Positions 36,190 through 47,041 are shown, numbered from the stretch's first letter. The stretch: DNA of 64,000 nucleotides from Pseudomonas sp. 7P_10.2_Bac1 (GCF_025465935.1 NZ_JANLNV010000040.1:1-64000); one strand, 5' to 3'. The notes: generated by a model not told the origin, from the letters alone. Translations and numbers: made by a program.

Positions 36190-36819
36190 TTACAGCTGTT
36201 TCAGGGTTTCCTGGGTAATGGCCTCCAGGCCCTGCTCGGTGATTTTCTTCCAGGCTCCATCCGTCACAACCTTCGCGTCATCGGTAACCAGAGTTTTCAC
36301 GCTGTATTCAGGTGCTCCCGTGGTTTTGATCTGCAACAAGGACTGATTGCGGACTGCTTTATCCAGTACCCCTTCAACTCCGGACCATGACCAGAACTCA
36401 AGGATCTGCACGTTCACTTGGCGGGCACCAGCAGCATTAGGGGTTTTCACCACTTCATATCCGGCCTGATGATAAGCGGTAGCGACGGCATCACTCACCA
36501 ACCCGGCCACTGTGCGGCCTTTGGGAAGCAGCACGTCGCCGATCGCCCAATTGAAGTTATTACGCTTGCGCGCAATCGCCCGCTCGGTAATCGACTTGTC
36601 GTCAATATCGTCGTACTTCAGCGAAGGGACATCGAAACTGGAGGGTTTGACCTGAAAAACACGATCATCAACAGCGCTGACAAACACCTTTTTGCCATTA
36701 CTTGGGGCGGGCGTCTGCGTAGTGCCTGGCGGCACCACATCAACATCCACTTCTGCCCGGTTGGTGGCACAACCGGCCAATAGTACCAACGCCACAACGC
36801 CCAAAAATCTGCGAACCAT
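36190..36819 (-). CDS. Lipoprotein, possibly YajG-like
   Basis: A 209-residue protein with a lipoprotein signal and lipobox LLAG-Cys16, followed by a Pro/Thr-rich linker. The later GRTVAGLVSDAVATAYHQAG and VNVQILEFWSWSGV segments resemble the YajG/lipoprotein-16 pattern, a family without a firm function. ATG 36819 is chosen because the upstream extension has no signal peptide. It converges on the second channel gene; a small hairpin (GCCGTGA/TCACGGC, about 36155-36174) separates them. Confidence 0.65.
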   Translation of the reverse strand: MVRRFLGVVALVLLAGCATNRAEVDVDVVPPGTTQTPAPSNGKKVFVSAVDDRVFQVKPSSFDVPSLKYDDIDDKSITERAIARKRNNFNWAIGDVLLPKGRTVAGLVSDAVATAYHQAGYEVVKTPNAAGARQVNVQILEFWSWSGVEGVLDKAVRNQSLLQIKTTGAPEYSVKTLVTDDAKVVTDGAWKKITEQGLEAITQETLKQL

Positions 36820-36914
36820 CTTCCTTACTCCCTTTCTTTGTGTGCCTTCATTGGCACGGCCAAACACTGGCCGAAAAAGAGTGTAGAAGACCGCTCGCAG
36901 TTCGGGACGCTCGA

Positions 36915-37295
36915 TCAGGCCTTGGCGGCCATCGCCGTGACTTCCACACGCATGCCTTCTACCGCCAGAGCGGCTACGCCCACAGCGGCGCGTACCGGCC
37001 ATGGCTTGGCGAAGAAGCGCTTATACACCTCGTTAAAGGCGGCGCGATCAGCCATGTCAGTGAGGTAAATCGTCAGGTGCAACACGCGGTCCATCGAGCT
37101 GCCCGCCTTTTCCAGGGCAACCTTGAGCGCCTGCAAGGTGCATTCGCTTTGCTCGGTGATACTGCCCAACTCCAGACTGCCGTCGGCACGGGTAGGGATC
37201 TGGGTGGACACAAGAATGCCGCCAAAACCGGCAACATCGGAAGAGATCGACTCTGCATCAGGATCGGGAGTAAAGGTGATGTCTTGGTTTGCCAT
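36915..37295 (-). CDS. RidA/YjgF-family imine deaminase
   Basis: A 126-residue RidA-family protein. The conserved arginine of the active site is in WPVRAAVGVAALAVEGMRVE (about residues 102-120). RidA hydrolyses reactive enamines/imines released by PLP enzymes. It follows yejF by 113 bp on the same strand. Its role next to a peptide importer is unknown. Confidence 0.85.
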   Translation of the reverse strand: MANQDITFTPDPDAESISSDVAGFGGILVSTQIPTRADGSLELGSITEQSECTLQALKVALEKAGSSMDRVLHLTIYLTDMADRAAFNEVYKRFFAKPWPVRAAVGVAALAVEGMRVEVTAMAAKA

Positions 37296-37408
37296 GTGGG
37301 TCTCTTGGTAGGAGGGATTTAAAGTCTGTTGGTGCCCAGGCAATTCAGGCCTTGGCAGTCACTCGGTACTTTTGCATCGGGAGGGCGAGTTTAACACCGG
37401 GATGCGCA

Positions 37409-38992
37409 TCAATCCGCTCGCGACAAGTCGGTAAACGCGGCCGCCAATAACTGCTGGGTGTACGGATGTTGCGGCGCGTCAAAGATGGCCTGTGTCGCGC
37501 CCTGCTCCAGCACGTGCCCGTCCTTGATGACCATGATGTCGTGGGCCAGGGCGCGGACCACCGCCAGGTCATGGCTGATAAACAGATACGTCAGCCCATG
37601 TTCCAATTGCAAGCGGCGCAGCAAAACGATGATCTGCTTTTGCACGGTACGGTCCAGCGCCGAGGTCGGTTCGTCGAGCAACATCAAGTCCGGCTTGAGC
37701 ACCAGCGCACGGGCAATGGCAATGCGTTGCCGTTGCCCTCCCGAGAACTCATGCGGATAACGATGGCGCACTGACGGATCCAGCCCGACTTCTTCCAGCA
37801 CGTTGATCACCGCAGTCTCGCGCTCTTGTGCCGTGAGGTTGGTGTGCACGCGCAAGCCTTCGGCAATGATTTGCAGCACGCTGAAGCGCGGGCTCAAGCT
37901 GCCGTAAGGGTCTTGAAAGACCACTTGCATGCGCTTGCGCCACGGGCGCATTTGCCGGGTATCGAGGCTCTCCAGCGCAGTGCCGTCAAACTGAATCGAG
38001 CCCTGGGCCTCGATCAATTTGAAGATCGCTTGCCCCAGGGTCGACTTGCCAGAGCCGGACTCACCGACAATCCCCAGGGTGGTGCCCTGACGTATGCTCA
38101 AGTCGATGCCTTGCAACGCCTGCAAGTAGTCCCGGCGCCAAAATGGCCCGCCCAGTGAGAAACGCACAGCCAGTTTGTGCACCCGCAAAAGATTCTCTGA
38201 AGGCGCCACCGGCAGCGGATCACTGCCGGGTTCAGCATCCAGTAACTGCCGCGTGTAGGGATGCTGCGGATGCGTAAACAGGTCGTCGCAGCGAGCCTGT
38301 TCGACCACCTCGCCGCCGCGCATCACCGCCACCCGCTGGGCGATCTGCCGCACCAGGTTGAGGTCATGGCTGATAAACAACATCGCCATGCCCATTTGCT
38401 GCTGAAGGTCGCGCAGCAGTAACAAAATCTTGCGCTGTACCGTCACATCCAGCGCAGTGGTGGGCTCATCGGCTATCAGCAATTGCGGTTCGCAGGCCAA
38501 GGCCATGGCGATCATCACCCGCTGCCGCTGGCCGCCAGACAATTGATGCGGGTAGGCTTTAAGCCGTTGCGCCGGTTGTTGAATACCCACCCTGTCGAGC
38601 AGCTCGAGAATGCGCCGACGGATAGCGTGCCCGTCCAGTGCCGTGTGCAGTCGCAAGGTTTCGCTGAGCTGACGTTCGATGGTGTGCAACGGATTGAGCG
38701 AACTCATGGGCTCCTGAAAAATCATCGCCACCTGATTGCCGCGCAGTTTTCCCAAACGCGCAGCCCCCACACCCAGTAACTCCTCCCCGCGCAACCGAAT
38801 ACTGCCTTCGGTACGGCTGCTGGACGGTAACAATTGCAGGATCGAATGCGCGGTCACTGACTTGCCGGAGCCGGACTCCCCCACCAGCGCCAGGCATTCG
38901 CCCTGGCGTATGTCCAGGTCAATACCCCGCACCACCGGCTGCCCGGCAAAACTGACGCGCAAGTTACGAATTTCGATCAATGGCTCAGGCAT
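37409..38992 (-). CDS. yejF: Duplicated ATPase of a Yej-type oligopeptide ABC importer
   Basis: A 527-residue protein with two complete ABC domains. Each has Walker A ([26 protein letters not shown]), the signature LSGGQRQR / FSGGQRQR and Walker B ([16 protein letters not shown]). This fused arrangement matches YejF. ATG 38992 overlaps the end of yejE by 8 bases. With YejA, YejB and YejE it powers uptake of oligopeptides; in E. coli the same transporter admits microcin C. Confidence 0.9.
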   Translation of the reverse strand: MPEPLIEIRNLRVSFAGQPVVRGIDLDIRQGECLALVGESGSGKSVTAHSILQLLPSSSRTEGSIRLRGEELLGVGAARLGKLRGNQVAMIFQEPMSSLNPLHTIERQLSETLRLHTALDGHAIRRRILELLDRVGIQQPAQRLKAYPHQLSGGQRQRVMIAMALACEPQLLIADEPTTALDVTVQRKILLLLRDLQQQMGMAMLFISHDLNLVRQIAQRVAVMRGGEVVEQARCDDLFTHPQHPYTRQLLDAEPGSDPLPVAPSENLLRVHKLAVRFSLGGPFWRRDYLQALQGIDLSIRQGTTLGIVGESGSGKSTLGQAIFKLIEAQGSIQFDGTALESLDTRQMRPWRKRMQVVFQDPYGSLSPRFSVLQIIAEGLRVHTNLTAQERETAVINVLEEVGLDPSVRHRYPHEFSGGQRQRIAIARALVLKPDLMLLDEPTSALDRTVQKQIIVLLRRLQLEHGLTYLFISHDLAVVRALAHDIMVIKDGHVLEQGATQAIFDAPQHPYTQQLLAAAFTDLSRAD

Positions 38993-40016
38993 GGGCAGTT
39001 CTCGGGTCAAACGCATCGCGACAGGCTTCGCCGATAAACACCAGCAAACTCAGTAACAACGCCAGGGTGAAAAACGCAGTGAGCCCTAACCAGGGCGCCT
39101 GCAAATTGTTTTTGCCCTGGCTGATCAACTCGCCCAGGGACGCACTGCCCACCGGCATGCCAAAGCCCAGAAAATCGAGGGCCGACAAGGTGCCAATCGC
39201 CCCGGTGAGAATGAAAGGCAAATAGGTCAGGGTTGAGGTCAAGGCATTGGGCAGCACGTGACGCAGCATCACTTCAAGGTTGCTCAAACCCAAGGCGCGC
39301 GCCGCTTTCACGTACTCCAGATTGCGCCCGCGCAGCACCTCGGCCCGTACCACGTCGACCAGGGTCAGCCAGGAAAACAGCGCCATGATGCCCAGCAACC
39401 ACCAGAAACCTGGCTCGACAAACCCCGAGAGGATGATCAACAGGTACAGCACCGGCAAGCCAGACCAGATTTCCTGCAGGCGCTGACCAAACAAGTCGAC
39501 CCAACCGCCGTAATAGCCCTGCAACGCACCGGCACAGATGCCGATAAAGCTGCTGATCAAGGTCAGCGCCAGGGCAAACAGCAGCGACAGGCGCACGCCG
39601 AAAATCACCCGGGCCATCACATCCCGCGCCTGATCGTCTGTGCCCAGCCAGTTTTCCCTACCCGGCGGGCTGGGGGCCGCCGTGCGCAGGTCGTAATTGA
39701 CCGTGTCGGCACTGAACTCAATCGGCGGGAACAACATCCAGCCGCCCTGCTGCTTGATCATCTGGCGAAAATAAACGCTGCGGTAGTCCGGCTGGAACGG
39801 CAATTGGCCGCCAAACTCCTGTTCGGTGTAACGCGACACCGCCGGGAAATACCAGTGCCCCTGGCTGACCACCAGCAGTGGTTTGTCATTGGCCAGCAAC
39901 TCGCCGCCCAAACTGGCGGCAAACACCGCCAAAAAAATCCACAACGACCAATAGCCTCGGCGATTGGCCTTGAAACGCTGCCAGCGACGCTGGTTAACAG
40001 GAGACAGACTGGGCAT
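38985..40016 (-). CDS. yejE: ABC permease YejE
   Basis: A 343-residue permease. It has an N-terminal helix (YWSLWIFLAVFAASLGGELL), a large periplasmic insertion (about residues 40-130) and the OppC-type core ending in the EAA-like loop VLRGRNLEYVKAARALGLSN. The ATG at 40016 overlaps the yejB stop by one base (TGATG); TTG 40019 is the alternative. Confidence 0.9.
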   Translation of the reverse strand: MPSLSPVNQRRWQRFKANRRGYWSLWIFLAVFAASLGGELLANDKPLLVVSQGHWYFPAVSRYTEQEFGGQLPFQPDYRSVYFRQMIKQQGGWMLFPPIEFSADTVNYDLRTAAPSPPGRENWLGTDDQARDVMARVIFGVRLSLLFALALTLISSFIGICAGALQGYYGGWVDLFGQRLQEIWSGLPVLYLLIILSGFVEPGFWWLLGIMALFSWLTLVDVVRAEVLRGRNLEYVKAARALGLSNLEVMLRHVLPNALTSTLTYLPFILTGAIGTLSALDFLGFGMPVGSASLGELISQGKNNLQAPWLGLTAFFTLALLLSLLVFIGEACRDAFDPRTAHA

Positions 40017-41086
40017 CAATAGCGCCTCGTGGAGAAGTCGATTCGCGGATCAATCAACCGATAACAGAGATCACCCAGCAGTTTGATCAGCAAACCGAAC
40101 AGGGTAAAAATGAACAGCGAGCCAAACACCACCGGGTAATCGCGCGAGACCGCCGCGTCGTAGCTCATGCGGCCCAGGCCATCGAGGCTGAACACCACTT
40201 CAATCAACAATGAGCCGCCAAAAAACACGCTGACCATGGCCTGCGGCAATCCGGCGACCACCATCAGCATCGCGTTGCGCAGCACATGGCCGTACAGCAC
40301 CTGCCGCTCCCCTGCGCCTTTGGCCCTGGCGGTGATCACGTACTGGCGTGACATCTCGTCCAGAAAGCTGTTTTTGGTGAGCATGGTCAACGTCGCAAAA
40401 CCGCCCACCACCAACGCCGTGACCGGCAGCACCAAGTGCTTGAGGTAGTCCAGTACTTTGCCGGCGGTGGACAACGACGCGAAATTCTCGGAGACCAACC
40501 CGCGCAGCGGGAACCAGTTAAGGCCACTGCTGCCGGCGAACAGCAGAATCAGCACTAGGGCGAACAAAAAGGCAGGCAAGGCATAGCCGATGATGATCGC
40601 GGCGCTGGTCCACACATCGAACGCGCTGCCATGGGCGACGGCCTTGCGAATGCCCAAGGGGATCGACACGCCATAGGTAATCAGCAAGGCCCAGAGGCCG
40701 AGCGAGAACGTGACCGGCAGCTTTTCAGCGATCAGATCAGTGACCGTAGCGCCACGAAAAAAACTGTTGCCGAAGTCCAGACGGGCGTAGTTCGTGATCA
40801 TCAGCCATAACCGCTGCAAAGGCGGCTTGTCGAAACCGTATTGGCGTTCAATGTCCGCCACCAGCTTTGGATCAAGACCGCGATCGGTGGCTGAGCCCGA
40901 CGCTGTATTCAGGATTTCTGCATGCCCGCCGCCAATCGACGCACCACCGCCCAGGCCCTGCAAACGAGCAATCGCCTGTTCTACCGGCCCGCCTGGAGCC
41001 GCCTGCACAATGACGAAGTTGACCAGCAAAATGCACAGCAAGGTCGGGATGATCAGTAACAAGCGCCTCAGGCTATAAATCAGCAT
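40016..41086 (-). CDS. yejB: ABC permease YejB
   Basis: A 356-residue permease. The OppB-type N-terminus ([20 protein letters not shown]), a periplasmic loop containing [19 protein letters not shown] and the EAA loop [20 protein letters not shown] are standard. Its start overlaps the end of yejA by 14 bases, a sign of tight co-expression. Confidence 0.9.
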   Translation of the reverse strand: MLIYSLRRLLLIIPTLLCILLVNFVIVQAAPGGPVEQAIARLQGLGGGASIGGGHAEILNTASGSATDRGLDPKLVADIERQYGFDKPPLQRLWLMITNYARLDFGNSFFRGATVTDLIAEKLPVTFSLGLWALLITYGVSIPLGIRKAVAHGSAFDVWTSAAIIIGYALPAFLFALVLILLFAGSSGLNWFPLRGLVSENFASLSTAGKVLDYLKHLVLPVTALVVGGFATLTMLTKNSFLDEMSRQYVITARAKGAGERQVLYGHVLRNAMLMVVAGLPQAMVSVFFGGSLLIEVVFSLDGLGRMSYDAAVSRDYPVVFGSLFIFTLFGLLIKLLGDLCYRLIDPRIDFSTRRY

Positions 41087-42923
41087 GGCTTTGCTCCTGT
41101 TGTGCGTGCATCTGCGAGTTGGTCAACGGCTGTGTGCTGACTTGCCACCAGGTGTCTAGCCCGGCGTCGAAGACTGGTGCTATCTCAGGTTGAGCGAAGC
41201 GGTTCCACCACACCGAGCCGGTGCCTTCGCTGTAAAAACTCGGTATCCAGTAGTACCCCCACTGCAGCACCCTATCCAGTGCGCGCGCATAGGTGACCAT
41301 GGTTTTGCGGTCTGTGGCCCGGGTCAAACCCGTCATCAGCTGATCAACTGCTGGATCGTTGAGGTTCATGTAGTTGTTGGAGCCCGGCGCACGAGCTGCC
41401 GACGAGCCAAAGTAATTGAACAGCTCACGCCCAGGAGACGCCGATACCGGGTAGCTCACTACGATCATGTCGTAGTCGCGAGTGCGCAGGCGGTTGATGT
41501 ATTGCGCAGCGTCGACCGTGCGGAAATCCAGGGTCACGCCGATCTGTTTGAGGTTACGGATATAAGGCAAAACCAGCCGTTCATAACCACTGCCGCTGTT
41601 GAGAAAAGTCAGGCGCAGGGGTTTGCCCGCCGCATTCACCAATTGATCGCCCTGTGGGCGCCAGCCGGCGGCTTGCAGCAGGGCCAGCGCCTGTAATTGC
41701 TGGTCGCGGATAATCCCGCTGCCATCGGTGCCAGGCGGGTTAAAGACGTCGCTGAAGACCTCTGGCGGCAGTTGACTACGCAGCGGCTCCAGCACCTTGA
41801 GTTCCTCGGCGTCGGGCAAGGTTTTGGCTGCCAGTTCGCTGTTGGAAAAAAAGCTGCGCTGACGGTGATAGGCGTCATACATCAGGCTGCGATTGGTCCA
41901 TTCAAAGTCCCACAGCATGGCCAATGCCTGGCGCACGCGACGGTCGGACAAGATCGGGTTGTCGAGGTTGAACACAAATCCCTGAGTACCTTGAATGGCC
42001 AAGGGCGCCAGACGTTTTTTTTGCAGGCGCCCGTCATTCAGTGCTGCACCGTTATAGGCGGTGGCAAATTGCGCAGAAGAACCGACCACATTGAAGTCAA
42101 ATACCCCTGCGCGCAAAGCCTCGACATCGACGCTGCCGTTATCGGCAAAGTACTCGATGCGCACCTGATCAAAGTTGTACTGGCCACGGTTGACCGGCAG
42201 GTCGGCGCCCCACCAGTCCGGCACACGCTGCAAATGCACGCTGCGCCCAGGGTCAACCTTGACCACGCGATACGGCCCGCTGCCGGGCGGAATATCAAAA
42301 CCGGCGCCATTGGCAAAATCATGCTCACGCCACCAGTGCGCAGGCAGGACCGGCAATGTCGCGAGGTCCAGCGCCAGGGTGCGGTTATCGCTGCCGACGA
42401 AGTCAAAACGCACCTGCAATGGCGACTCGATCACCACCCTGGCGACGTCGGCAAACTGAATGCGGTACTTCAGTTTGCCGTAGGTGGTCAGTTGCTCGAA
42501 GGTGTAGCGCACATCGTCAGCGGTGATGGGCGCGCCGTCGTCAAACCGGGCCTGCGGGTTGAGGGTGAAGCGGATCCAGCTGTGGTCCGGCGCCAACTCC
42601 ATGCTCTGCGCGACATCGGCATACACCGTATAGGGTTCATCTTTCGAGCGCTGGGCCAACGGCGCGTAGAGCCAGCCATCGAGCTTGTCCACGCCCTGCC
42701 CCTTGTCCACATACGGCAGCAAGTGATCAAAGGGCGATGTCTGCCCGGACAGGCTGAAACTCCCTCCTTTGGGGGCATCCGCCTGCACATAGTCGAAGTG
42801 CTGAAAACCGGGCGGGTATTTCGGCGCTTCGCCGTAAACCGTCAGCGCCTGTTGTGGCTGGGCATGCGCCAGCGGCGCGCACAGCAACAGCAGCCCGGCA
42901 CAGTATGCGAGTCGTTCAAACAT
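41073..42923 (-). CDS. yejA: Periplasmic oligopeptide-binding protein YejA
   Basis: A 616-residue cluster C binding protein with a signal peptide cleaved near residue 21 (LAHA-QP). [40 protein letters not shown] region and [16 protein letters not shown] helix are typical of YejA/OppA. It begins only 17 bp after the TonB receptor stop, so receptor and importer should be on one transcript. Confidence 0.9.
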   Translation of the reverse strand: MFERLAYCAGLLLLCAPLAHAQPQQALTVYGEAPKYPPGFQHFDYVQADAPKGGSFSLSGQTSPFDHLLPYVDKGQGVDKLDGWLYAPLAQRSKDEPYTVYADVAQSMELAPDHSWIRFTLNPQARFDDGAPITADDVRYTFEQLTTYGKLKYRIQFADVARVVIESPLQVRFDFVGSDNRTLALDLATLPVLPAHWWREHDFANGAGFDIPPGSGPYRVVKVDPGRSVHLQRVPDWWGADLPVNRGQYNFDQVRIEYFADNGSVDVEALRAGVFDFNVVGSSAQFATAYNGAALNDGRLQKKRLAPLAIQGTQGFVFNLDNPILSDRRVRQALAMLWDFEWTNRSLMYDAYHRQRSFFSNSELAAKTLPDAEELKVLEPLRSQLPPEVFSDVFNPPGTDGSGIIRDQQLQALALLQAAGWRPQGDQLVNAAGKPLRLTFLNSGSGYERLVLPYIRNLKQIGVTLDFRTVDAAQYINRLRTRDYDMIVVSYPVSASPGRELFNYFGSSAARAPGSNNYMNLNDPAVDQLMTGLTRATDRKTMVTYARALDRVLQWGYYWIPSFYSEGTGSVWWNRFAQPEIAPVFDAGLDTWWQVSTQPLTNSQMHAQQEQSHADL

Positions 42924-42940
42924 GGTCGGCGCCCGCTGCG

Positions 42941-45295
42941 TTAAAGGTCGAAACTGACGTTAAGCGACAGCGTGCGGGGAGCACCGACGAAGATGTAATC
43001 CGAAGACAGGATGCCCCAGTACTTGTGGTCAGTCAGGTTGTCGACTGCGCCGCGCAAGGTCACATTGTGGTTATCGACCTTCAGGCGATAGCTGGCACCC
43101 ACCCCATACAACGTGTATTCCGGCAGCTTCCAGGTGTTGTTGTCATCGGCTTCGGATGAGCCGGTGTAATGGGCGTCGGCGTAGACTTTCAGGCCTTCGA
43201 TCCCGGCCACCTTGTGGCTGACTTGCAGCACTTGCTGGAAGCGCGGCGCACCGGAAACCCGGTTGCCCACCAAGCCGTCCTCGTTTTTGGTAAAGGTCGC
43301 GTCCAGCCAGGTCGAACTGCTGCTGACGGTGGTGTTGTCGGTCACATCAAGGTGGCCGTTTAGCTCAACCCCTTGATAACGCAACTCGCCGTCCTGCACG
43401 TAATAGTTCTGGCTGTTACCGTATTGCGCGCCGCGTTCAATGCGGAACACCGCCGCCGAGCCGCCCCAGTTTTTACGATCGGTTTTCACCCCAACTTCGT
43501 ATTGCTTGCTCTTGATCGGGTCGAGCACTTCGTTGGCGTTTTTGTAGGTGATGCCCGCCGTGCCGCCCGACTCAAGGGCCTCGACATAACTGGCATAGAA
43601 CGTGGTGTCCGGGCGCGGTTTGTACATCAGCGCAATCGTCGGCGTCAGCGGCGTTTCGTGGTAAGTCGAGGTGCGGCTGCCGCTTTTGCCGTAGGTGTCC
43701 TGGGTGTAGTCGGTCAGGCGCAGGCCGGCCAGCAACGACCAGCCGTGGGTCAGGTCCAGGGTGTCGCTGGCAAATACGGCGCGCTGATCGATGTAGGCCG
43801 TGCGGTAAGTCGAGTAATCGAAGCTGCCGTCATAGGTCAGGCGGTCAGGGGTGTCGTAGAGGTTGTTGCCACCGATATCGGCACTCAGGTAATTGAGGCT
43901 CGCACGTCGAGTCAGGCCTTGCCAGGACACGCCAAACACGGCTTTGTGGTCAATCGGCCCGGTGCTGAAACTGCCTTGGGTCATCGCCTGTACTTGGTCA
44001 TAAATCGCAATACTGTGGCCGACGTTCAGGTTGTCCCGAAAATTACCGGCCTTGTCCAGCAGTGACATCCATTCAGCGGCGTACACGCGTTTATCGCTGA
44101 AATGGCTGTAATCCACGCTGGCGGACCAGTCCGGGGTCACATTCCAGTGCAAGCCCGTGGCGGCCAGCCAAATGCGCGACTGGAAGAAGGTGTCATCAAA
44201 GGCAGACAAATCGGTCCGGCCACTGATTGGCTTGGGCAGTTTATCGCCGGTGTAACTGTTGAGGTCGAAGTCTTGAATGCCGCCATTGATACGGCGTTCC
44301 TGGTACAACGTGTCAGCGGTCCAGGTCAGGTCGGGCGTGATGCGCGCATCGAGCGACAACGACGCCGAATCGCGGTGCACGTTGGAGTGGCTGTAGGTCT
44401 CACCCTCTTCGTGCACGGCGTTCAAGCGATAGCCAAACGTGTCGTCCGCTCCGACCCGGCCGCCCGTATCCACATGCTCACTGTAAACACCATTGGAGCG
44501 CATGCCCGCGTCGACACTCAGCGTAGTCTCGTCAGTCGGCTTTTTGGTGACAAAGTTGATCACCCCGCCCGGCGCACCAAACCCGTACATAAAGCCCGAA
44601 GCACCCTTGAGCAACTGCACGGAATCAAAGGCTTCGAGCGGCAGTTCGACAGTGGTCATGTAAATCGGCAGGCCGTTGATCTTGTAGCTGCCGCCGTCAT
44701 CCAGCGGCAGGCCGCGTACGCTGATGGAGTAAGCGTTCAGCGAAAAGGTATCGCCGTTGGACACCACCGAAGTGTCTTCGGAAAACACCTTGCCTAGCGC
44801 CTTGATTTGACGCTCCTCAATCTCGGCACTGCTGACCTGGCGCGTCGAAAACGGCGTATCCAGCTCACTGGCGCTGCCCAACGCCCCGGCAATAATCTTT
44901 GGCTGCTCGATCTTCTGCCCAGTGACGGTCACGGTTTTCAATTGCGTGGTGGTTGAATCCTTGGGGGCATCGGGTTGTACGCTCAAGCCGATATCGCTTT
45001 GTACCCGATGCAGTCCGGTGCCACGCAGGGCCTGGTCGATGGCTTCATTGGCGGTCAGGTCACCGCTGACCGGTGCGCTTTTCAAACCGTGCAGCAAACG
45101 CTGTTCGAAAGAAATCGGCACTGCGCCCTGACGCGAGATGGTCAGCAACACCTGATCCAGCGGCCCGGTTGGCAACTCGAAATGCACCACCTTGCCCAGC
45201 GCCTGACCATCGGCCCATGCCGTACTCAAACCGGCGCCGCCGACAATGCTCAACGCCACCCCCAACGCCAACCGCGAAGCCCTTACGTAGCCCAT
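42941..45295 (-). CDS. TonB-dependent transducer (siderophore-type receptor with STN domain)
   Basis: A 784-residue outer-membrane receptor. After the signal peptide (about residues 1-29) comes an STN domain (FELPTGPLDQVLLTISRQGA, residues about 35-105), a plug (LPIYMTTVELPLEAFDSVQL, GASGFMYGFGAPGGVINFVT) and a barrel ending LSLNVSFDL. The STN domain and adjacent fecR/fecI mean it signals as well as imports. The plug resembles receptors for hydroxamate-type ferrisiderophores. ATG 45295 follows GAGGTG; GTG 45304 is possible. It leads directly into yejABEF. Confidence 0.88.
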   Translation of the reverse strand: MGYVRASRLALGVALSIVGGAGLSTAWADGQALGKVVHFELPTGPLDQVLLTISRQGAVPISFEQRLLHGLKSAPVSGDLTANEAIDQALRGTGLHRVQSDIGLSVQPDAPKDSTTTQLKTVTVTGQKIEQPKIIAGALGSASELDTPFSTRQVSSAEIEERQIKALGKVFSEDTSVVSNGDTFSLNAYSISVRGLPLDDGGSYKINGLPIYMTTVELPLEAFDSVQLLKGASGFMYGFGAPGGVINFVTKKPTDETTLSVDAGMRSNGVYSEHVDTGGRVGADDTFGYRLNAVHEEGETYSHSNVHRDSASLSLDARITPDLTWTADTLYQERRINGGIQDFDLNSYTGDKLPKPISGRTDLSAFDDTFFQSRIWLAATGLHWNVTPDWSASVDYSHFSDKRVYAAEWMSLLDKAGNFRDNLNVGHSIAIYDQVQAMTQGSFSTGPIDHKAVFGVSWQGLTRRASLNYLSADIGGNNLYDTPDRLTYDGSFDYSTYRTAYIDQRAVFASDTLDLTHGWSLLAGLRLTDYTQDTYGKSGSRTSTYHETPLTPTIALMYKPRPDTTFYASYVEALESGGTAGITYKNANEVLDPIKSKQYEVGVKTDRKNWGGSAAVFRIERGAQYGNSQNYYVQDGELRYQGVELNGHLDVTDNTTVSSSSTWLDATFTKNEDGLVGNRVSGAPRFQQVLQVSHKVAGIEGLKVYADAHYTGSSEADDNNTWKLPEYTLYGVGASYRLKVDNHNVTLRGAVDNLTDHKYWGILSSDYIFVGAPRTLSLNVSFDL

Positions 45296-45382
45296 ACCCT
45301 GCACCTCATTTATTGTCTGATGCAGGTATGTGAAACAGCGCGCGGAAATTTATAGGGGGTGCAGCCATTTATTTAAAAAAAT

Positions 45383-46333
45383 TTAAACCCGCGGCTCGAT
45401 GCTGACCCAAAACGGCGTGTGGTAGCGCACTGTTACGGGCAACGAATGCTCCAGCAGTTGCAACGTGCGATCACTGTCATCAAGAAAATACAGGCCACTG
45501 ATACGCAAACTGGCAATGTGCGGGCTGAGCACGATGATCCCGCGGCGATAGCTGCGCAGACGCTCAACTACATCGGCGAGCGAGCTGTCACGCACCTCCA
45601 GTTGGCCATCGATCCAAGCGTTTTCGTAGCCAGTTGCCGGGGCGATACTCAGGCTGTTTTTGCCATCAAACGTGGCACTTTCACCGGCTTTTACAACCTG
45701 TTGAAGCCCCGAGCGTGTGGTGATTTCTACTTGAGAATGCAGCATAACGATGCGTGTTGAGTCGTCGCGGCGCTGCACCACAAACCGGGTGCCCAAAGCC
45801 CGCATCCGGCCATGTTCGGTTTGCACCACAAACGGCCTGCCGGCGTCCCGCGCCACATCCACCAGCAACTCACCGCTGCGCAACAGCAGCAAACGCTCCA
45901 GCGCATCAAAATGCACCTGCACCAGGCTGCGTGCATTGAGGGTCAAGGCGCTGCCATCGTCCAAGGTTAATGAACGGCGCTCAGCCGTGCCGGTCAGCAG
46001 CTCGCCCGGCCATGCCACCAGCCCATAAAACCGGCCAAGCCCCAGACTCAAAGCCCCCACCCCGACCACAGACAGGGTTTTACCCAAAAAGCGCCGTCGA
46101 CTCGAAGGGCTGTTGAGACTGCTCATCAGGCTCTGACGCGGAATCGCCCGCAGCGCATCCACCGGCAAACGGCCCAAGCCGCCACCCATGCGTGCACACA
46201 CCTCAGCGTGTCGCGGGTCACTTTCACGCCAGGCCGCAAACGCCTGGAACTCCTCAGGGCTGGCATGCCCGGACTGCACCAGCGCCATCCATTGCGCGGC
46301 TTCGTTGATCACACGGCTGTCAATCGCACTCAT
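45383..46333 (-). CDS. FecR-type anti-sigma factor
   Basis: A 316-residue membrane signal transducer. The N-terminal DUF4880-like part (EAAQWMALVQSGHASPEEFQ) and ESDPRHAEVCARM precede a membrane segment (about residues 85-107) and the periplasmic FecR domain (AERRSLTLDDGSALTLNARS). Its start overlaps the sigma factor stop by 4 bases. It should hold the sigma factor until the receptor is loaded. Confidence 0.9.
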   Translation of the reverse strand: MSAIDSRVINEAAQWMALVQSGHASPEEFQAFAAWRESDPRHAEVCARMGGGLGRLPVDALRAIPRQSLMSSLNSPSSRRRFLGKTLSVVGVGALSLGLGRFYGLVAWPGELLTGTAERRSLTLDDGSALTLNARSLVQVHFDALERLLLLRSGELLVDVARDAGRPFVVQTEHGRMRALGTRFVVQRRDDSTRIVMLHSQVEITTRSGLQQVVKAGESATFDGKNSLSIAPATGYENAWIDGQLEVRDSSLADVVERLRSYRRGIIVLSPHIASLRISGLYFLDDSDRTLQLLEHSLPVTVRYHTPFWVSIEPRV

Positions 46334-46842
46334 GCTTCATCCATTACGGTGTAGATCCTTTTGAACGCTTGAACCATGTACTGCTGCACGCGGCTGACCG
46401 ACACACCCAGTTGCTGGCTGATCTCGGTGTACGTCATACCGTCCAGTTGGTGATAGAGAAACGCCGCCTTGGCGTTTGCCGACAAACCATTGAGCAAGCG
46501 GTCGACCGTCAGCAAAGTCTCGATAATCAGCGCCTGCTCTTCGGGCGAGGCATGAACGCTATCGCCCTGAGCGGCCATGCTTTCACGGTATGCCTGCTCC
46601 AGATCACGGCGCCGCCAGCCTTCGTACATCAAACGCCGGGCGATCGTCGTCAACAGCGCACGCGGCTCACGAACAGTGAAGACATCCCGCAGGCCCAGCA
46701 CCTGCACAAACGTCTCCGCGGCAATATCTTCGGCACCGTGCGGGCAGCCAATATCTTTGCCGACCCTGGCACGCAACCAACGATATTCGTTCCTAAACCA
46801 TTGTCCGATCAGAAGACTGCGGGATTTATGATCGACATCCAT
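46330..46842 (-). CDS. ECF sigma factor, FecI-like
   Basis: A 170-residue ECF sigma factor with region 2 (EDIAAETFVQVLGLRD, PRALLTTIARRLMYEGWRRR) and region 4 (MTYTEISQQLGVSVSRVQQY). ATG 46842 follows GGAGTC. It heads the sigma/anti-sigma/receptor/yejABEF array and likely drives the receptor promoter at about 45.30-45.38 kb. Confidence 0.9.
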   Translation of the reverse strand: MDVDHKSRSLLIGQWFRNEYRWLRARVGKDIGCPHGAEDIAAETFVQVLGLRDVFTVREPRALLTTIARRLMYEGWRRRDLEQAYRESMAAQGDSVHASPEEQALIIETLLTVDRLLNGLSANAKAAFLYHQLDGMTYTEISQQLGVSVSRVQQYMVQAFKRIYTVMDEA

Positions 46843-47041
46843 GGATGACTCCAAACGAAGCACTGTCAGCTGGCCGAAAAAGGGGGCCACTATGCTCCGA
46901 GCGGATAAAATCCCAAAAGAACAAAAAAACGTGATTTATTCCTGAAAAGCATAACAAAGCCTTTCAAAAGGAGAATTAGGGTATAGGGAAAGATCTCGGC
47001 CTGTAAGATCTGCCGAAGGCTACGATCTTTTGATCTTGGAA
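46843..47041. other. Intergenic region with REP-like repeat
   Basis: About 200 bases upstream of the sigma factor. A degenerate repeat at 46990-47038 carries AAGATCTgCCGAAGGCtaCGATCTTTTGATCTT, shown here only by its ends AAGATCT and GATCTT. AAAGGAGAATTAGGG precedes it. No convincing Fur box or promoter was identified. Confidence 0.45.

Noticed and set aside
41697..42944. 415-codon open frame antisense to yejA
   Set aside because: Shadow frame of a well-supported binding-protein gene, with no signal or motif.
45296..45382. ECF-type promoter before the TonB transducer
   Set aside because: The gap has GGAAAT on the wrong strand and AT-rich runs, but no convincing -35/-10 pair for a FecI-like sigma factor on the coding strand.
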